A stretch of 64,000 nucleotides of DNA from Syngnathus acus (lineage: Eukaryota > Chordata > Actinopteri > Syngnathiformes > Syngnathidae): NCBI RefSeq assembly GCF_901709675.1, contig NC_051090.1, forward strand, positions 1,051,342 to 1,115,341, written 5' to 3'. Position 1 is the stretch's first letter. Each line of letters begins with the position of its first letter. The translations under genes and the position numbers were made by a program. Shown one piece after another: positions 40,001 through 52,596 of this stretch. The notes under the pieces are model-generated. The model was not told where the DNA came from and did no database searches. It saw nothing but the letters and a program-made list of their open reading frames with translations.

Positions 40001-43000
40001 ACTAGTTCTGCAGGAGTGAGCTGAATGGGAGGCTTAAAAAAGAAAAGAAAACGAGACTTACTGGAGGGGTTCCTTTTCAATCCCTATAACAACAACAAAA
40101 ATATCATTTAAAACCCTAAAAACCCTCAAGTATAGCACGCAAAAAATATAATTATTGACTCATTGCATTTTTAAAAAACAGGAAGTTGTAATGAGTAAGC
40201 ACAAAACTGAAAAGAAAGATAAGCAAGCAATAAACCAAGGATGACTCGACAAAAACTGACCTTGTACATAGTATCAATGTACAAAATGTTATTTCCACTT
40301 CCATTCAAATTAAAATGTTTCTTTTTCCATATAACATGGCCATATTTAAGCACATTTAAGACATGGCAAAGCAGAGAGCACTGCAAATATTTGTCTATCC
40401 TGACTAAACGACACACATCCCTCAGCCAATCACATCAACCCATATTAATAGTTAAGAAATAATTGTATGAATTCAAATTGCTCAAGCAGCAACATGGGCA
40501 AGGAAGGAGGCCGTATTGAAAAGCTTTCAATGCCTGCTCCAAGCAAAACGGCGGAAAAGGAACTTTTGTTGTAGAGGCAAGCGAGAAACGACATTGCAGC
40601 TAAACGCTCATGTCTGCATGTGCATGCATGGGCAGACCACAGTCCAGCATAGAGAGGAGAAAGAGTGAAAGGTTAAAGCGTGGGCGCAGAGCAAAGGATG
40701 ACACCATGGGTAGAGAGAGACTGAAGTAAAACAGCAAAGAGTTCAGCTGTTGCAATTGATTGTAAATATTTGGGAGCAAGCGTCAATCGGTTCATGACGG
40801 GAAAAGAAAAAACGTGCACGGAAATGACCTTGAGAGTCAAATTACTGCACAATTTCGATCCATATTGTTTCAATGCTTGACTTCAGTCACTGACCCTGTC
40901 CGTTTATATACTATATGACAATACATCTTTATTGATACATACGTATATTCTCTTCTAAGTGGAGCTATATGATGTAGTGCGCATATAATGTGAGCAAGGA
41001 GAGATGGAGGCAAAGGACACTTACCGGGCTACGTCTCTGTGACCAGCAAAAAGGAAGAGAGAAGAGATACCTGGTCAGAGAGTAACAAATCAGTAACACA
41101 GACATCACGTGAATCAGAGCTGCAGCAATTTGCTGAGGCGGCTCACATGTGCGGAGCGGGGTGAGGATGATAGCGCAAGAAAGAAGATGTTAGCCTCAAC
41201 TCTCCAGGATTCTTTTATTAAGTGGAGCAAAAGATGAACAGTGGAACGGGTTGAATTGGTTAAGCAAGAGTTGAGCAAATCTAAAATACCCCAATGAATT
41301 CAAATAAATATAGAAGTCGCTGAGGGTTGTTTGATCTCAACTGATTTGGACCTTTTAGTGTGCACTTTAGCCCCATCAATACTGTAACCTGGAAAAATGT
41401 TTCTTTCAAGCAATTGGGTTAGCTTTCCCCGCTCGCTGTACATTTAATTGTTCTTATCTGATAAGCAACTTAGTTTAAAGCCGAATATTCTTAGCATCCA
41501 TTAATTGTTTTTTGTCTTCATGGCTTTAATTGACACTGAAGTCTGGCCCATCTTCCTGCGTCGCATGAAGCATTTTTCTCCCTCTGGTCTAGTGCGTGTT
41601 CCAGTTGTGCAGTGAGCCGTGAGCGATTACAGTGATGCAACAGGGGGGAGGGGCCTGATGGAAACGATTCCTTTCATTGGATGCTGTGGAACTGCAACCA
41701 GAGCCAATGAGTGTCATTCTCACAATGTAAACAGGAAGTGATGACACTATGACCTTTCGGTTATCATTAGACGTGTCCGGCGCAGCTACCATTTCAAACG
41801 TTTCCATTGCTATCGAGAAATGATTTGTACTGCAGTAGCAGAACTTAAAACTGCTATGTATAAAGAAAACAATGACATTAGAAAAATACGCTGCTTTAGA
41901 AGACAAAACCCGAACGGAATGCACAGTATATAGTCTCCTGCACGACTTTCATACCTGATCAGTTCGACAACGATACAGTCTTACTGGTTATTAATTATTG
42001 AGAGAGATCCAAAGCTCGTGTGACTATCGGCAACCTGAATGACCCGCAGGTTGTGTGTGCCCACTTTCCTAAGTGAATTATTCAGGGTGGTTACCCAAGC
42101 TACCTGTCATCACTGCTAAATAGAGGTAGAAACACTCATGTCACAATTGGCATTCCTAATTTTGGCCCTCATTCAAAGCACAATTTTCACACTGTGCTGT
42201 TTTGGCAGCGTGTCATCACCAGATGGTTGATGTTGTGGCGGGAGTGCTTTGTGTGACAGATGCTCCATGAATAGGAGAAGGCTGAGGTCACATAATAACT
42301 CGGAGTGAAAAAATAAACTTGCTGTAATCACAACATGAACTTTCTCTCAGGAAAATTCTAATTCTGGAACGGGAGTTAATCAACTACGCACCAGGTGCAT
42401 CCGTCGTCTATAGTTCTTAGAAATTATTCATCTCGAAGAATCCACACTTCCTTTTACCATTTTGAAGCATTGTTGAGTGATGGACGACTTTTGTAAATGG
42501 CACCCGATGCCAAATGTAATGAAACCAAAATTTTTGCCGCATGGCTGACGTACACTGACGCCACTCCACAGAGGGGGCAAGTTCCTCTCAGCTGATGATA
42601 ATGCGAAAAACCAGGAGCAACTTGCACATGCTCATCACGAATGCAGCATACTGTTTATGAGAATGGAAAATGTGGGCCATGTGACTCACCAGAGGCGAAG
42701 GGGAGAGAGCAATGTTGCCTATGGAGGCTTTGAGTTCTTCAACCGAGGGCACTGAAACAACTTGATCGGCCGGGAGCGGCTTAATCTTAATTTTGAACTT
42801 TTTCCTGTGCTCTTCCTCTCCTTCCGACTCGTCAGAAGAGAAGAAATGGGATTTGGGGACAATGTGGGAGAGAGGTGTCAAGGAAAAGTGTGACCTTTTA
42901 ATGGAAATACATCTAGGTTCCCAAATTGCATGAAAAAAGGAGCATGAATGATGTTCGTCCACAGCGAACTACGATTTATCAAGCATTGGTTGAGGATATT

Positions 43001-46000
43001 TTCCTGGTCTGCCTCATCTTCAGGTCTGATGCTATAACCCTCTTCATCCACCTCAGGAGAATTCTGAAATGCAACAAATGAATGTAAAGCTCCATTATTG
43101 GGAAGTATAAATTGTACGATTGGCATTTTCAGTTCATCTGCCAAAATTGCTAAATGAGTTCTTACATATCTTTCCCAGTCAATTTCTCCATAGAATCCAT
43201 TTGGGGCTCCATTGGTCTTCCTCTGAGACTGAGATTCGAGAGTGAAGTTACAAGCATGTCATTATTTCGCACTAGTGATAATATTGACTAAATATTGCTT
43301 CTATTGTTTTCATTTCGGTCAAAACTAATTTGTTTATTTTCTATTAATGATTGCAAATAAACATAGTATGCCAGTGAAATGTGTCATTTTTGACCAAATA
43401 ACAACATCAGCAATAATCGCCTGTATGTTATTTGCTACCTGAGAGTCTGCTAATGTAAAAGATACTAAACTAATGTCAAACTAAACTATTCTACAAGCTA
43501 ATCTACTTTGAGGACTAGAACTTGACTGTATTCTGTACCGATTCAACCTCTTGGGAATCCTGGCAAGTCAATAGAACAAAGAAAATTCAATTGATGAATT
43601 TGAATGCCAACTGGAGTGAGCACTAGCCTATGTAACAACATTCAAATTCATCAAATTCCTCCAAACAAATCAAAAAGATACAATTTGACAACATTAAGCT
43701 TGCACCACAATGGTCAAATAAAAGAATTGATGAAAAAAATGAAATTGAATTGAAGCGTACTTACACCCCCCTCTCTGTCTGGGGACCCCCTGTATGAAAT
43801 GAAAGATGAGAGAAGAAAGAAAACGCAACTTTATTCTGTCCCAAACACATTTCAAATGACAAAGTATCACATAGGCAAACCTATTAAAACAAACTCTTAT
43901 CACTTTGGTAATTCCTTTGGTCCTTTTGTGGAGGCACCATACAAATGATATAATGTATAATATATAATGACGGCCATAACTTACGTTGAGTCATTGTCTT
44001 TCTCTTTCTTGCGTATGCCAAAGGCCTTCCTGGTGCGTTTTTTCAATCCTGAGAAGGAAGAAGAGGCATTGATCAGGCCAATGAAGTAGGATCAACAACT
44101 AAAAATACTGTTAACTGACACTTATCAAATACCCTCTGTATACAATGTATTTATGGACTGTTAGACTTATGCTTCATCAATGTCATTATTGATCGTTTGC
44201 ACTCTTCTTACTCCGAACGACATATAGTGTGTGTGTGTTCATGGCCAGCCTTGTGAAACTCAAGGTTGTTGTAAATAGAACCTCAATTGCTATTAGAAGA
44301 ATCAATGTAATAAAGATTTTTAGATGGCTTGGTGTGCCGCTGGAATTAATACATTGTTATTTATTTTGACAAAGCTATTTTTTTTCCTAATTAAAAAAAA
44401 CTGGAAACTCATCTTTTCGTGCCAACCACAAATAGTAACAGTCAAAACAATTAAATGCTCTTCCAGTACACAACAGAAAGTACATAATAACTTGCACGTC
44501 CACATTTTTCTTTTTTGCATTGTTTTGCCGAGTGGTGAGAATCCCACTTTAAGTGTCATTTCATGTTTTAAATGTATCCCCGTCATCCTGAAGATGAGTC
44601 GGCATGAATGCCCCAGGGCCACACTCTTACTTACCCCAGATGAAAGCCCAGTTGTCACCCTCCATCTCTCTCTTCTTTGCTACTATGACTCTCATTCTGA
44701 CCAACGTCAAGCTATCCCTCCCTGCTCAACTTCATGCATGTACATACAAGTACACTGTGAACTGCAACGAGGCAACCTAATGCTACTCCACACAAACCTG
44801 TACTGTAACGCACACCCAGACACACACAACGTAACACGATGCCAAAGTCACGACTCCTGTTCTCGATCCGTCTTGCACTCAAGTTCACTAGCAGTTAATC
44901 CATGCGTGCAATAAAAAAAATAATGAGTAAAAATACAAGATGGAAAACAATGATTGGCCATAGCAGTCTTGTATTGGACATGAACAAATTCTGACATTTG
45001 TGGGCTTATTTGCAAAGAGCATGTAACTGTAAAGACTACAGCTAAATCCAATTGCACGTGAAATAACATAAACACATACAGTAGTACATAAATCAATTTT
45101 GTGTCCTATAACAGAGACTCATGTACACATTGTATAATGACATAATGACATCTGCTCAGAAGGATGCTGGCAAAAGTGCTAATGTCATTTGGCAGTGTCC
45201 TATTGATAGCCGTAATTTCATTTTGGAAAATGCAAGATGAATCCAAGTCGACGTTCAACTATACCCTACGTCAAACCTTAAATATACATTTGATGGGGTT
45301 ACAAATTGGTCCTTTCCTTCATTTTTAGAGTCAATTGGGGGAGGAAATAAAAGCCACAGAATGAACATTACTCAGAGCAGGAGAGTACGTTATCATTAAA
45401 GACGATTTGAACGTACTTGGCACACCAATAGTCACCAAATGTATGGATGTTTGCCAAATATTTGATTTTTATTCCAACCCTTGAAAATATAAAGCCACTG
45501 CGCAAGACTGCTAGCCCTATATTCACTGTAGCTGCATGCTTCAGTGCAGTTCCAGTCTAAGAATCGAAATGTGGCGGCGGCGGCGAAACGGTCTGTTTGT
45601 TCATTTTGGTGTGGATGCTAAAAATAGGCCCTGGTTGTACTATCCAGGTGGCTCCACTGCAAGCTATCTATCAACTTGCAGGAACTATGCTTTTAGTGCA
45701 GACTCAAAGATGTTGAGAAACATCCGCATTGGATGCCACTTTGGTTACAGATGTTCTTTGGGGTGGGTGGGGGGGGCTACTCGAGCTGCTTCATTGCACA
45801 TCATTCACTGTGAACAAAAGTGGGTCAGTGCCAGAAAGCATATAACAGCATCACAATTGTTTCTGTGGAGCTGACCAAGAGATATTTGGAAATGCTACAA
45901 ACTCATGATGCACCCATCTGTGCAATTGCTGTGTTAATATTCATTTGAATCATTATAGTGAAACTGAGGTATTCAATGATATCGTTTTTGGTTTTAAAAG

Positions 46001-49000
46001 AAGTCTAATTAACAAATACTCAAAAGTAACAAAAATGTACATTCTCTTTTATGTTTGGTCTGAGGACAATAATCAACACATTTGCATGTTGATGTTATTT
46101 GTCATTTGGAGTGAGTGGGTGATAAATAAAATTACATAACTAAAAACATGAATAGAAATAAAATAAATCAAATGAATAAATAAAATAAATACAAATCATG
46201 TAGCAGAATGAAGCTCTTCACCAAGATGTTAAGAAAAGCAAAGCAAAAAAAAAAAGGTGGTCCACCGGATTTGCTGTTTTGTTTGTGCAACCGCATTGTG
46301 GCCAGTGGCAGTTTGTGCAATCAGCATTCGACACCACTGAATTGCCTCGCTACTGCCAACAGTTGTCCAACATTAAAACAAAGCAAACTCAATAATGTGT
46401 GGGGCATGTGGGACAACAAGACCTTAGCAACCAATCGAGAAAAAATGCAATTCCTCTACACTAATCTAGGGGTCTAGATATTCAAATGAATAATAATGCA
46501 TACCTCACCTCCACAAAACCACAGGAGATTTACTTGCAAGATTTGTTTTAATACAGTCCACACAAAATGGCATCGTGTGTCCCTTACAGGTGTTTAAGAG
46601 TGAAAGTGGGGATTGTCATGAGATTTGGTGAGTACACTACTGTGCTTGATTTTACTCCCATGTTTGTCTTTTTCTCCTCATTGCTCATAAAATGTGTGGC
46701 CGTGGCTGCTCTTCTGTAGAGAAGCTGCTCAATTCAGATGAGTCACCCATTGGAGAGCTGTTGGGAGAATGAGACAGAAGACAGATCTCCCCCGCAGAAC
46801 AGTAGGAAAGATTCGATGGCATCAAAATCCATCTTTCATCACTGTTTCACCTTTAACACCATTGATGTTTAGGAGTCTGTTGTTTGCAATGCATACAATA
46901 AGCCTTTGAAAGGTATGCAAAATAAGTGGTTGGAGGTACAATGAATCGATTGACTTCAATAATAATATAATATAATAATTTGATTAATAATTGAGATACA
47001 TTTTTTAAATTTGTTTAATTTAAGTTTCGACTTCTTTCCCCCTAGCCGACTGGTATCAACTAAATACGTACGTCTAATCTTTTCCTGTGGCTGTGTTTTT
47101 GCAACACTGTGCTGGTGTACCCTTTGTTGATTGGAACTGACGTCTGTTTGCATTGGGTCTGCTTCGAAAGCCATACACTGCAAATACATAGCGTCCCTGG
47201 TCACACTCACCCAGAAAAAAAAAGAAAAAAAAAAGACACTTGAGAATAAACCTGTCAGCTGCCTGCCACAGAATTACCCCAGCATGTCTGTTTATTATGT
47301 GTCAGTACGACTGGGTGTGTCTGCTTTAAAAAACAAAATGTCATTCGGGAAGGTTGTACTGTCACTGAATAAATTCACAAACAAGCGCTAACAACGTGCA
47401 AACAAGATCAAACCACAACACTCTTGAGAGTGTGTCAGCATGCTAATGTCACAGACATCCAGATCAAAAATGAGTACCTGAGCAGTTCGACTTGTTCGCA
47501 ACTTTTTGGGCTGTGATGTAACATGGATGAGATGACACAAGGTTTTAAAAGTACCGTAATTTTTGGACTATAAGTCGCGTTTTTTTTTCATAGTTTGGGT
47601 GGGGGGGCGACTTATACTCAGGAGCGACTTATATCCATATATATGTTTTTTTTTCACTTTTTTGGGCATTTTATGGCTGGTGCGACTTATACTCCGGTGC
47701 GACTTATAGTCCGAAAATTACGGTAGTTTGACCTGAGCCACCAGAAATGTTCATGTCAATCTCATCAAAGCTGACAGGCTGGTTACGAAATGCCATTTCT
47801 GCCATGTTACTCGAACTAGTTGGAGTCCATTTAACCAATTCCTAATGTTCTTTGATGCTGCCAAAGTGGGCAAAATGTAAATGAAAAAAACATCCAGAGT
47901 ATGAACAACTTGGATTACGTGCATTCTTCTCAAACCCATTCCCGAAACATTCATGAGTCATGTTGCCAAGGAAACCAGATGGTAGCAGCAGAGATCCTCG
48001 AAATGACTGTGGATTAATTGAGCATAGTAAGCAAAAACATTTCCGAGGGTTTGATCATTTTTGCATGACGGTGTGTGAATATAATGATGTATTGTACATT
48101 TGAAGCCGGTTATTACCAAGATATATTGCACCTCAACTTGATTGACCTTTAGGTCTGACACCTTGGCGTGTCCATTGAAAATGAATATTTTTATGTCGTG
48201 TTTTGTTGCTCTCAGAAATGTTGCTTCAGAAAGAGTTTAACACATCCTCCCTGTATTTGCCAAATATTTGGAGATTTTTGGAGCTTGTCAGACATGAACT
48301 AACTATTGAACACTTGCTCCCGTACCTTGTAACCGGCATAAAGTAATGATTAGAAGTCTTCAAGCTCATGTAGTACCCATACGAGCCATGGCATGAAGCT
48401 TTAAAAAGCAGCAAAGCTAACAGGGATTAGCTTCCAATTTTAACACTTGACTATAATCCTACAATCACAGAGGCCATGCTAAGCCTGAGCTAGCCATGCA
48501 AATAGAAGTAGAGTGGACAGACTGTTTTTCTCTGTTCAACTCAGGCTGGCTTGAGAAAAATCTGGTCAAAGAAGGGGCGCTCTACATGACCTCAGTCTTT
48601 AAAATGGTGTCAGTTGTGCTGTTCTAAGTACAATATTTGCCTGTTTATTACTAAAAAAACAGATTTTCGTGCAGTCATGGAGCACTTGATTAGATAATCT
48701 GCCTCAAAGTTGTGTGAAATATGAAACAAACAAGCAAAATCCACCCGTTTTTATCCATCTCAGGGGGCGGCCATATTGCCACCTGCTGTCGACCGAAAAT
48801 GACATCACGGGTCTCAGGTTTCAACCAATCACGGCTCACCAGTTTTCTGCAGTTAAATGGTGATTGGTCGTGAGCATCTGTGATGTCATTTTCAGTTGAC
48901 AGCAAAATGGCCACCCCTTTGATGGATAAAAACGTCTTAACTCATGTTCCACAATCGCAAAATTAAGCAAAATACTGTGTTTAGACGAGTGGGTGCGCAT

Positions 49001-50277
49001 ACAACATAATAATGGAATGTCTTTTTTGGGGTTGCCTTACCCTTTCATCTCATTTTGGAGCCTTGAATCAGCTTTTATGCTCCCCTCAGCCTTGCACTGA
49101 ACTCAGAAAATGGATGGATGGTGGGCATGCCATTATTATTTTAGAATTCCTGAGCCATCACACTCAAGTCCCAACAAATCAACATGTCTGTCTAACTGTG
49201 TATTTTACAAAAGCCCTTTGTGGTTTGTGGGTCTCACTCTGACTCCCAGGTAAGTGTGCTGTATGTTTTAGGCAATGTGGAATGTTGACAATGTGTGTCA
49301 TTTATCACTCACTGAAGTGGCTCGCACCTATATATTTCTGTAGAAATAGGAATAATATTGGAGTGTGAAAGTTGGCATGACATGACTAGGGATGTTTGAT
49401 ACCACCTTTTCAAGACTAATACGAGTACTCAAGTCTTGAGTAGTCACAGATATCAAGTATTGATGCTAGTCATTTTGATACACAAACATACAGCTCTAAT
49501 AAGGATTCAGAACCACCACAGCCACATTTGCAAGAATTGTCCTGATTTGCAAAGTAACACGTCCATTCGTCTCTTATCCTGACTCGGGCTGCAGGTGTGC
49601 TGCAGCCTAACCTGACCAGAATTTGGGCGAAAAGCGATCACACTCGCCACTGCTCAACAGCCAAGCACAGACACATTAAACCAATGTTAATGATTAGACA
49701 TAAAACACAACAAAGGAACTATATTAACTGGAACAGAGATGGAGTGGGGGGTACTTGAGTGGCAGCTGCGGCCTAATGGTGTCATTGTGGAGTCGTAAAG
49801 CCATGGTTAATTTCTTCTTGCGTTCACGATGCTTAAAATGGCTTAACTGAAACATGGACATGAGCAAAGACATTACGACTATATGCAGACATAGAATTTA
49901 TTCAAGAGTGCCAGCTGGGCACATAAGCCTCCCTTGCACAATACCTCCAAATAATCCTTTACAAGGGGAAGGGGGGGGGGGGGCGTTGTGTACAAAAACA
50001 TACACAACTAAACAAAAGGTACACACGGTCCAATTAGTGTCACCATTATGCCTATTTGATATAGTGTGTGTGCCCTTTTCCCTCGGAGCAGCATTCAAGT
50101 CATTGGAATGTATGCACTGAAAATAGCATGACACTTTATGACATTTGAACCGTTGCCATCCCAAGCTGTGTAGGACAAGGACATACAGTAAAGGGGGATT
50201 AACACTGAATCGGAACAGGAACGAGCGTAGCATGTTGGTTGGAGAAAAAAAAAAAAAAAAGACTTACCTTCCATCAT
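32157..50277 (-). CDS. sgip1: SH3GL-interacting endocytic adaptor 1 (SGIP1), 23 coding exons
   Basis: Complement exons in order: 50268-50277, 43985-44048, 43765-43789, 43166-43222, 43000-43063, 42690-42863, 41025-41036, 40062-40083, 39888-39957, 39553-39644, 38973-39053, 38209-38283, 37259-38008, 37061-37176, 36426-36576, 34849-34908, 33970-34081, 33528-33683, 32990-33125, 32708-32910, 32567-32631, 32267-32431, 32157-32179. About 893 residues (human about 828). The start [20 protein letters not shown], the centre [20 protein letters not shown] and the end KKRFAAGKYLADN match SGIP1. The protein binds phospholipid, endophilin and Eps15 to promote clathrin-mediated endocytosis, mainly in neurons. 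All junctions are GT-AG and in phase except the intron 42864-42999. Intron 1 is about 6.2 kb. Confidence 0.96.
34849..34908 (-). other. sgip1: sgip1 60-nt exon, [15 protein letters not shown]
   Basis: The exon encodes [20 protein letters not shown], matching the [22 protein letters not shown] segment at the start of the SGIP1 mu-homology region. Both flanking introns are phase 1 and the exon is 60 nt, so skipping it keeps the frame. It could be a cassette exon, though the conserved residues argue it is usually included. Confidence 0.88.
37061..38283 (-). other. sgip1: sgip1 proline-rich region exons
   Basis: The 750-nt exon 37259-38008 encodes 249 residues starting near [20 protein letters not shown]. 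It has a [15 protein letters not shown] motif, then a long Pro/Ser/Glu-rich stretch with many PPPP and PLPASPPP runs, and ends at [19 protein letters not shown]. Flanking exons add [13 protein letters not shown] and [20 protein letters not shown]. Such PxxP motifs are expected ligands for endophilin and intersectin SH3 domains. The stretch is longer than in human SGIP1 and accounts for most of the size difference. Confidence 0.92.
41025..41036 (-). other. sgip1: sgip1 12-nt microexon (RRSP)
   Basis: Four codons, Arg-Arg-Ser-Pro, lie between a CACAG acceptor and a GTAAGT donor, phase 0 on both sides. Human SGIP1 has RKSPRRSPGAIKRN at this place, so the residues are conserved. The next exon, 40062-40083, is also very short (22 nt, GLKRNPS plus one base). 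Confidence 0.85.
42864..42999 (-). other. sgip1: sgip1 intron with minor-spliceosome (U12, AT-AC) signals
   Basis: Read on the minus strand, this 136-nt intron starts ATATCCTC, has TTTTCCTTGAC at 42877-42887 and ends CCCAC about 14 nt after that branch-like motif. These fit the U12-type consensus (ATATCCTT, TTCCTTRAC, AC). No GT donor or AG acceptor of suitable phase joins the two conserved exons. The upstream exon (43000-43063, ending ADQE plus one base) and the downstream exon ([13 protein letters not shown]) then disagree by one base in phase. Confidence 0.6.
47552..47725. mobile_element. short inverted-repeat transposable element, copy 1
   Basis: The ends TACCGTAATTTTTGGACTAT and ATAGTCCGAAAATTACGGTA are inverted repeats of about 30 bp, flanked by TA as in Tc1/mariner-type target sites. 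The 174-bp body contains four GCGACTTATA motifs and no coding frame. It lies in sgip1 intron 1 and closely matches 52597-52769. Confidence 0.85.
48746..48934. mobile_element. fold-back (long inverted repeat) element
   Basis: The left arm from CGTTTTTATCCATCTCAGGG and the right arm ending TTGATGGATAAAAACG are imperfect reverse complements over about 85 bp each. Matching internal blocks are GAAAATGACATCAC / GTGATGTCATTTTC and CCAATCAC / GTGATTGG. It is a non-coding inverted-repeat element inside sgip1 intron 1; the superfamily is not assignable by eye. Confidence 0.8.
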
Positions 50278-50474
50278 GGTTGCAGATTTGCATTCCTCTA
50301 CCTCCAAGGAGTCTGAACGAGATGCGGGCAAGAGAAGAAGAGACCCCAGTTACTGCAGAGCTTCGTCGGAATCGATGTGCACCACAGCGGCCGTGTGTGT
50401 GTGGCTAACGCCCTGGCTAACACTGAGCCGAGCCGAGAACACCCTCAGCAGTCGCCTGTCAAGCAGCCAGGGAG

Positions 50475-50477
<3 letters not shown>

Positions 50478-50567
<90 letters not shown>
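50478..50567. repeat. (GA)n microsatellite upstream of sgip1
   Basis: About 45 GA units on the plus strand, 200 bp upstream of the sgip1 start codon. All frames are open through it, giving false RERERE or SLSLSL proteins. Confidence 0.97.
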
Positions 50568-50571
<4 letters not shown>

Positions 50572-50663
50572 TAGGAGGTGGGGGGGCCTGTCAGACTAGC
50601 TGCAGATATGCGCGAGGGGCTTTAATCCGTGCATGCGTGCATGCATGCATGCCGCTGCGGTGG

Positions 50664-50665
50664 TG

Positions 50666-50752
<87 letters not shown>
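50664..50752. repeat. (TGCC)n array upstream of sgip1
   Basis: About 22 TGCC units, the complement of the CAGG unit seen at 977 and 7878. It is adjacent to a run of GCATGCATGCATGC. Confidence 0.97.
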
Positions 50753-50753
<1 letters not shown>

Positions 50754-50892
50754 TGCTGCTTCTGCGGCGAAAACGAACACATTCGGCAAAGGATGCTAAG
50801 AGGAGGGGGAAATAGAACTGGAGGTTATAATAAATACAGACGAGAGAAGGGAGCGAGGGTAGGTTTGTGTTTGTGTGCATGCCTGTTTGCAA

Positions 50893-50911
50893 GGGGGGGG
50901 GGGGGGGGGGG
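50893..50911. repeat. G19 homopolymer
   Basis: Nineteen consecutive G on the plus strand in the sgip1 upstream region; the length may be inexact in the assembly. Confidence 0.9.
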
Positions 50912-51754
50912 CAGGTTGATGACGTCATATCGGCTCAGCCAATCCCTGTGAGGCGTCACATAGCCTGCAGCCTGACTCATAGAACGCCCTCTTCCTGAAC
51001 GAATGATGATTTTATATGTGCGCAATTTAAGGAGAAAAGCGAATACACACGCAATGGGTCGAGATGGATACAGATGCAATGTAAACAAATGTCAGCGGCT
51101 GCAAACCAGCCTACCTTATTTTGCCAGTGCAGTGTGCTAGTGGAGAATGTCAATTATTTCCTCTGAGGCAGACAACTGCTATTAGAAGCTCAGGACCACC
51201 CACACTTCGAGCGCGTGCGCACATACATTGCCAAGAAAAAAAAAAAAAAATCAAAAAGAAAATTAAAGTTGATGACATTTAATGTGCAAATCTCACAAGT
51301 GAAATTCAAAACTCAGCACTCACTTGTACAAACAGATTCACTCTGCTTATAAATGATTGACTTGCTTTTGTCCATACGCAATCTTCGAATGTCCTCTAGT
51401 GCTATTTAATGGACTCAACGTACGTACGTAGGCATGAAATATGTTTCCACACAATCAACAAAAAGACTAGTTGATGAATGGTGTTGACGCCATCTCCTGT
51501 TGGCTGTTGATATTACTAGACATTTTAACTTTTCATTCTTGCCTTTTTCTCTTGGTGGCGCAACTCATTTAAAATGGGGTATAAAAATATGAACCAAATA
51601 TAGCCTGTACTGTATTTCAATTTTGACCTTCACTTGTAAGGGTGACGTGACACCGCGGCCTGTAGGGGGTGCTATAGGACCGTCAGAAATCCTGGAGACT
51701 CTAGTGCACAATAAAATGCATTTCAAAGCTAAAAAAGTGGATTTCCCATGATGA

Positions 51755-51850
51755 CAAGTGTATGCCACACACTGGAGACAGAAAATAATTTGAAAATGCT
51801 ACAAGTGTATGCCACACACTGGCATTTGACAATCATTTGAAAATACTGCG
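51755..51850. repeat. short direct duplication
   Basis: ACAAGTGTATGCCACACACT occurs twice about 47 bp apart, each followed by related AAT.ATTTGAAAAT.CT sequence. It looks like a local tandem duplication. Confidence 0.8.
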
Positions 51851-52596
51851 GGGTAATAAATGTATTCGAGTTGGGCCCACTTAGATAACAATATAAAATG
51901 GCAATTTACTTCTCTCTATGGGGAGTAAGCCAGTAAATATTGTGACAAAACTAAACAGCACTACAAAACTAAACTACCTGCAGTTCTGCTTTTTATCTCG
52001 AGTTGGCAAACACACATTTTGTTTTGTCTCTGTCCGTCTTCCCCTGACTTATGTTGCATCTGTCACGTCTTCTTTCCAAGACCTTCTGCCACTTCCATGC
52101 AAACACTCCACCCACCGCCCCTTATAAACCATTGACTGATAAGGGGTTATGATTAGGTAGCATACCGATTAAGCCGCAGTCAAAGCAAAACAGAATTCCA
52201 CTCAACGGCAGGGAAAGACATGTTGAATGATAAGATGGGAAGATGGCAGGATGCCTTTTCCAGGGCCTACGTGCCAAGCGGCCACTCTCGATGGATGCAC
52301 TGTCTGTTTGGGCTGGCAGCCAGTCAGTCAGGGGCGCTGTTCTGTCATTACCCCGCCCAGAGGGACACAACTCAAGCATACATACGCACCACAACAAACA
52401 ACACCCACTGACTAATTATTTGATGATGCTGAGGCGGGCGGCTGATGCCTGTCAGGCAGACTTTGTCTGTTTAGTCTAATGCCACTGAGACTACTTTTTA
52501 AACACACAGTTTATATTTGGACTGTAACTCTTTTTTTTTTATCATTGTGCCTCTATGCATCACAACCATGATGGGATTGAAATGTAACAATCAAAG

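Larger units (their letters stand above)
44049..50267 (-). other. sgip1: sgip1 intron 1
   Basis: This 6.2-kb intron separates the 10-nt first coding exon (MME plus one base) from the [13 protein letters not shown] exon. It contains two inverted-repeat elements (47552 and 48746) and runs of G near 49970. Plus-strand open frames such as 44324-44914 show no family resemblance and look like chance. Confidence 0.75.
50278..50960 (-). promoter_or_regulatory. sgip1: sgip1 5' UTR / promoter region
   Basis: Upstream of the sgip1 ATG the sequence becomes CpG-richer (50360-50460), followed by a (GA)n array, a (TGCC)n array bordered by ATGCATGC repeats, and a run of 19 G. This fits a GC-rich, TATA-less neuronal promoter, but no start site can be set from sequence. 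Confidence 0.5.

Noticed and set aside
44324-44914. 196-codon plus-strand open frame inside sgip1 intron 1
   Set aside because: Its composition (many Cys, His, Leu, Ser) and lack of any family motif suggest chance. It lies antisense to a confirmed gene intron.
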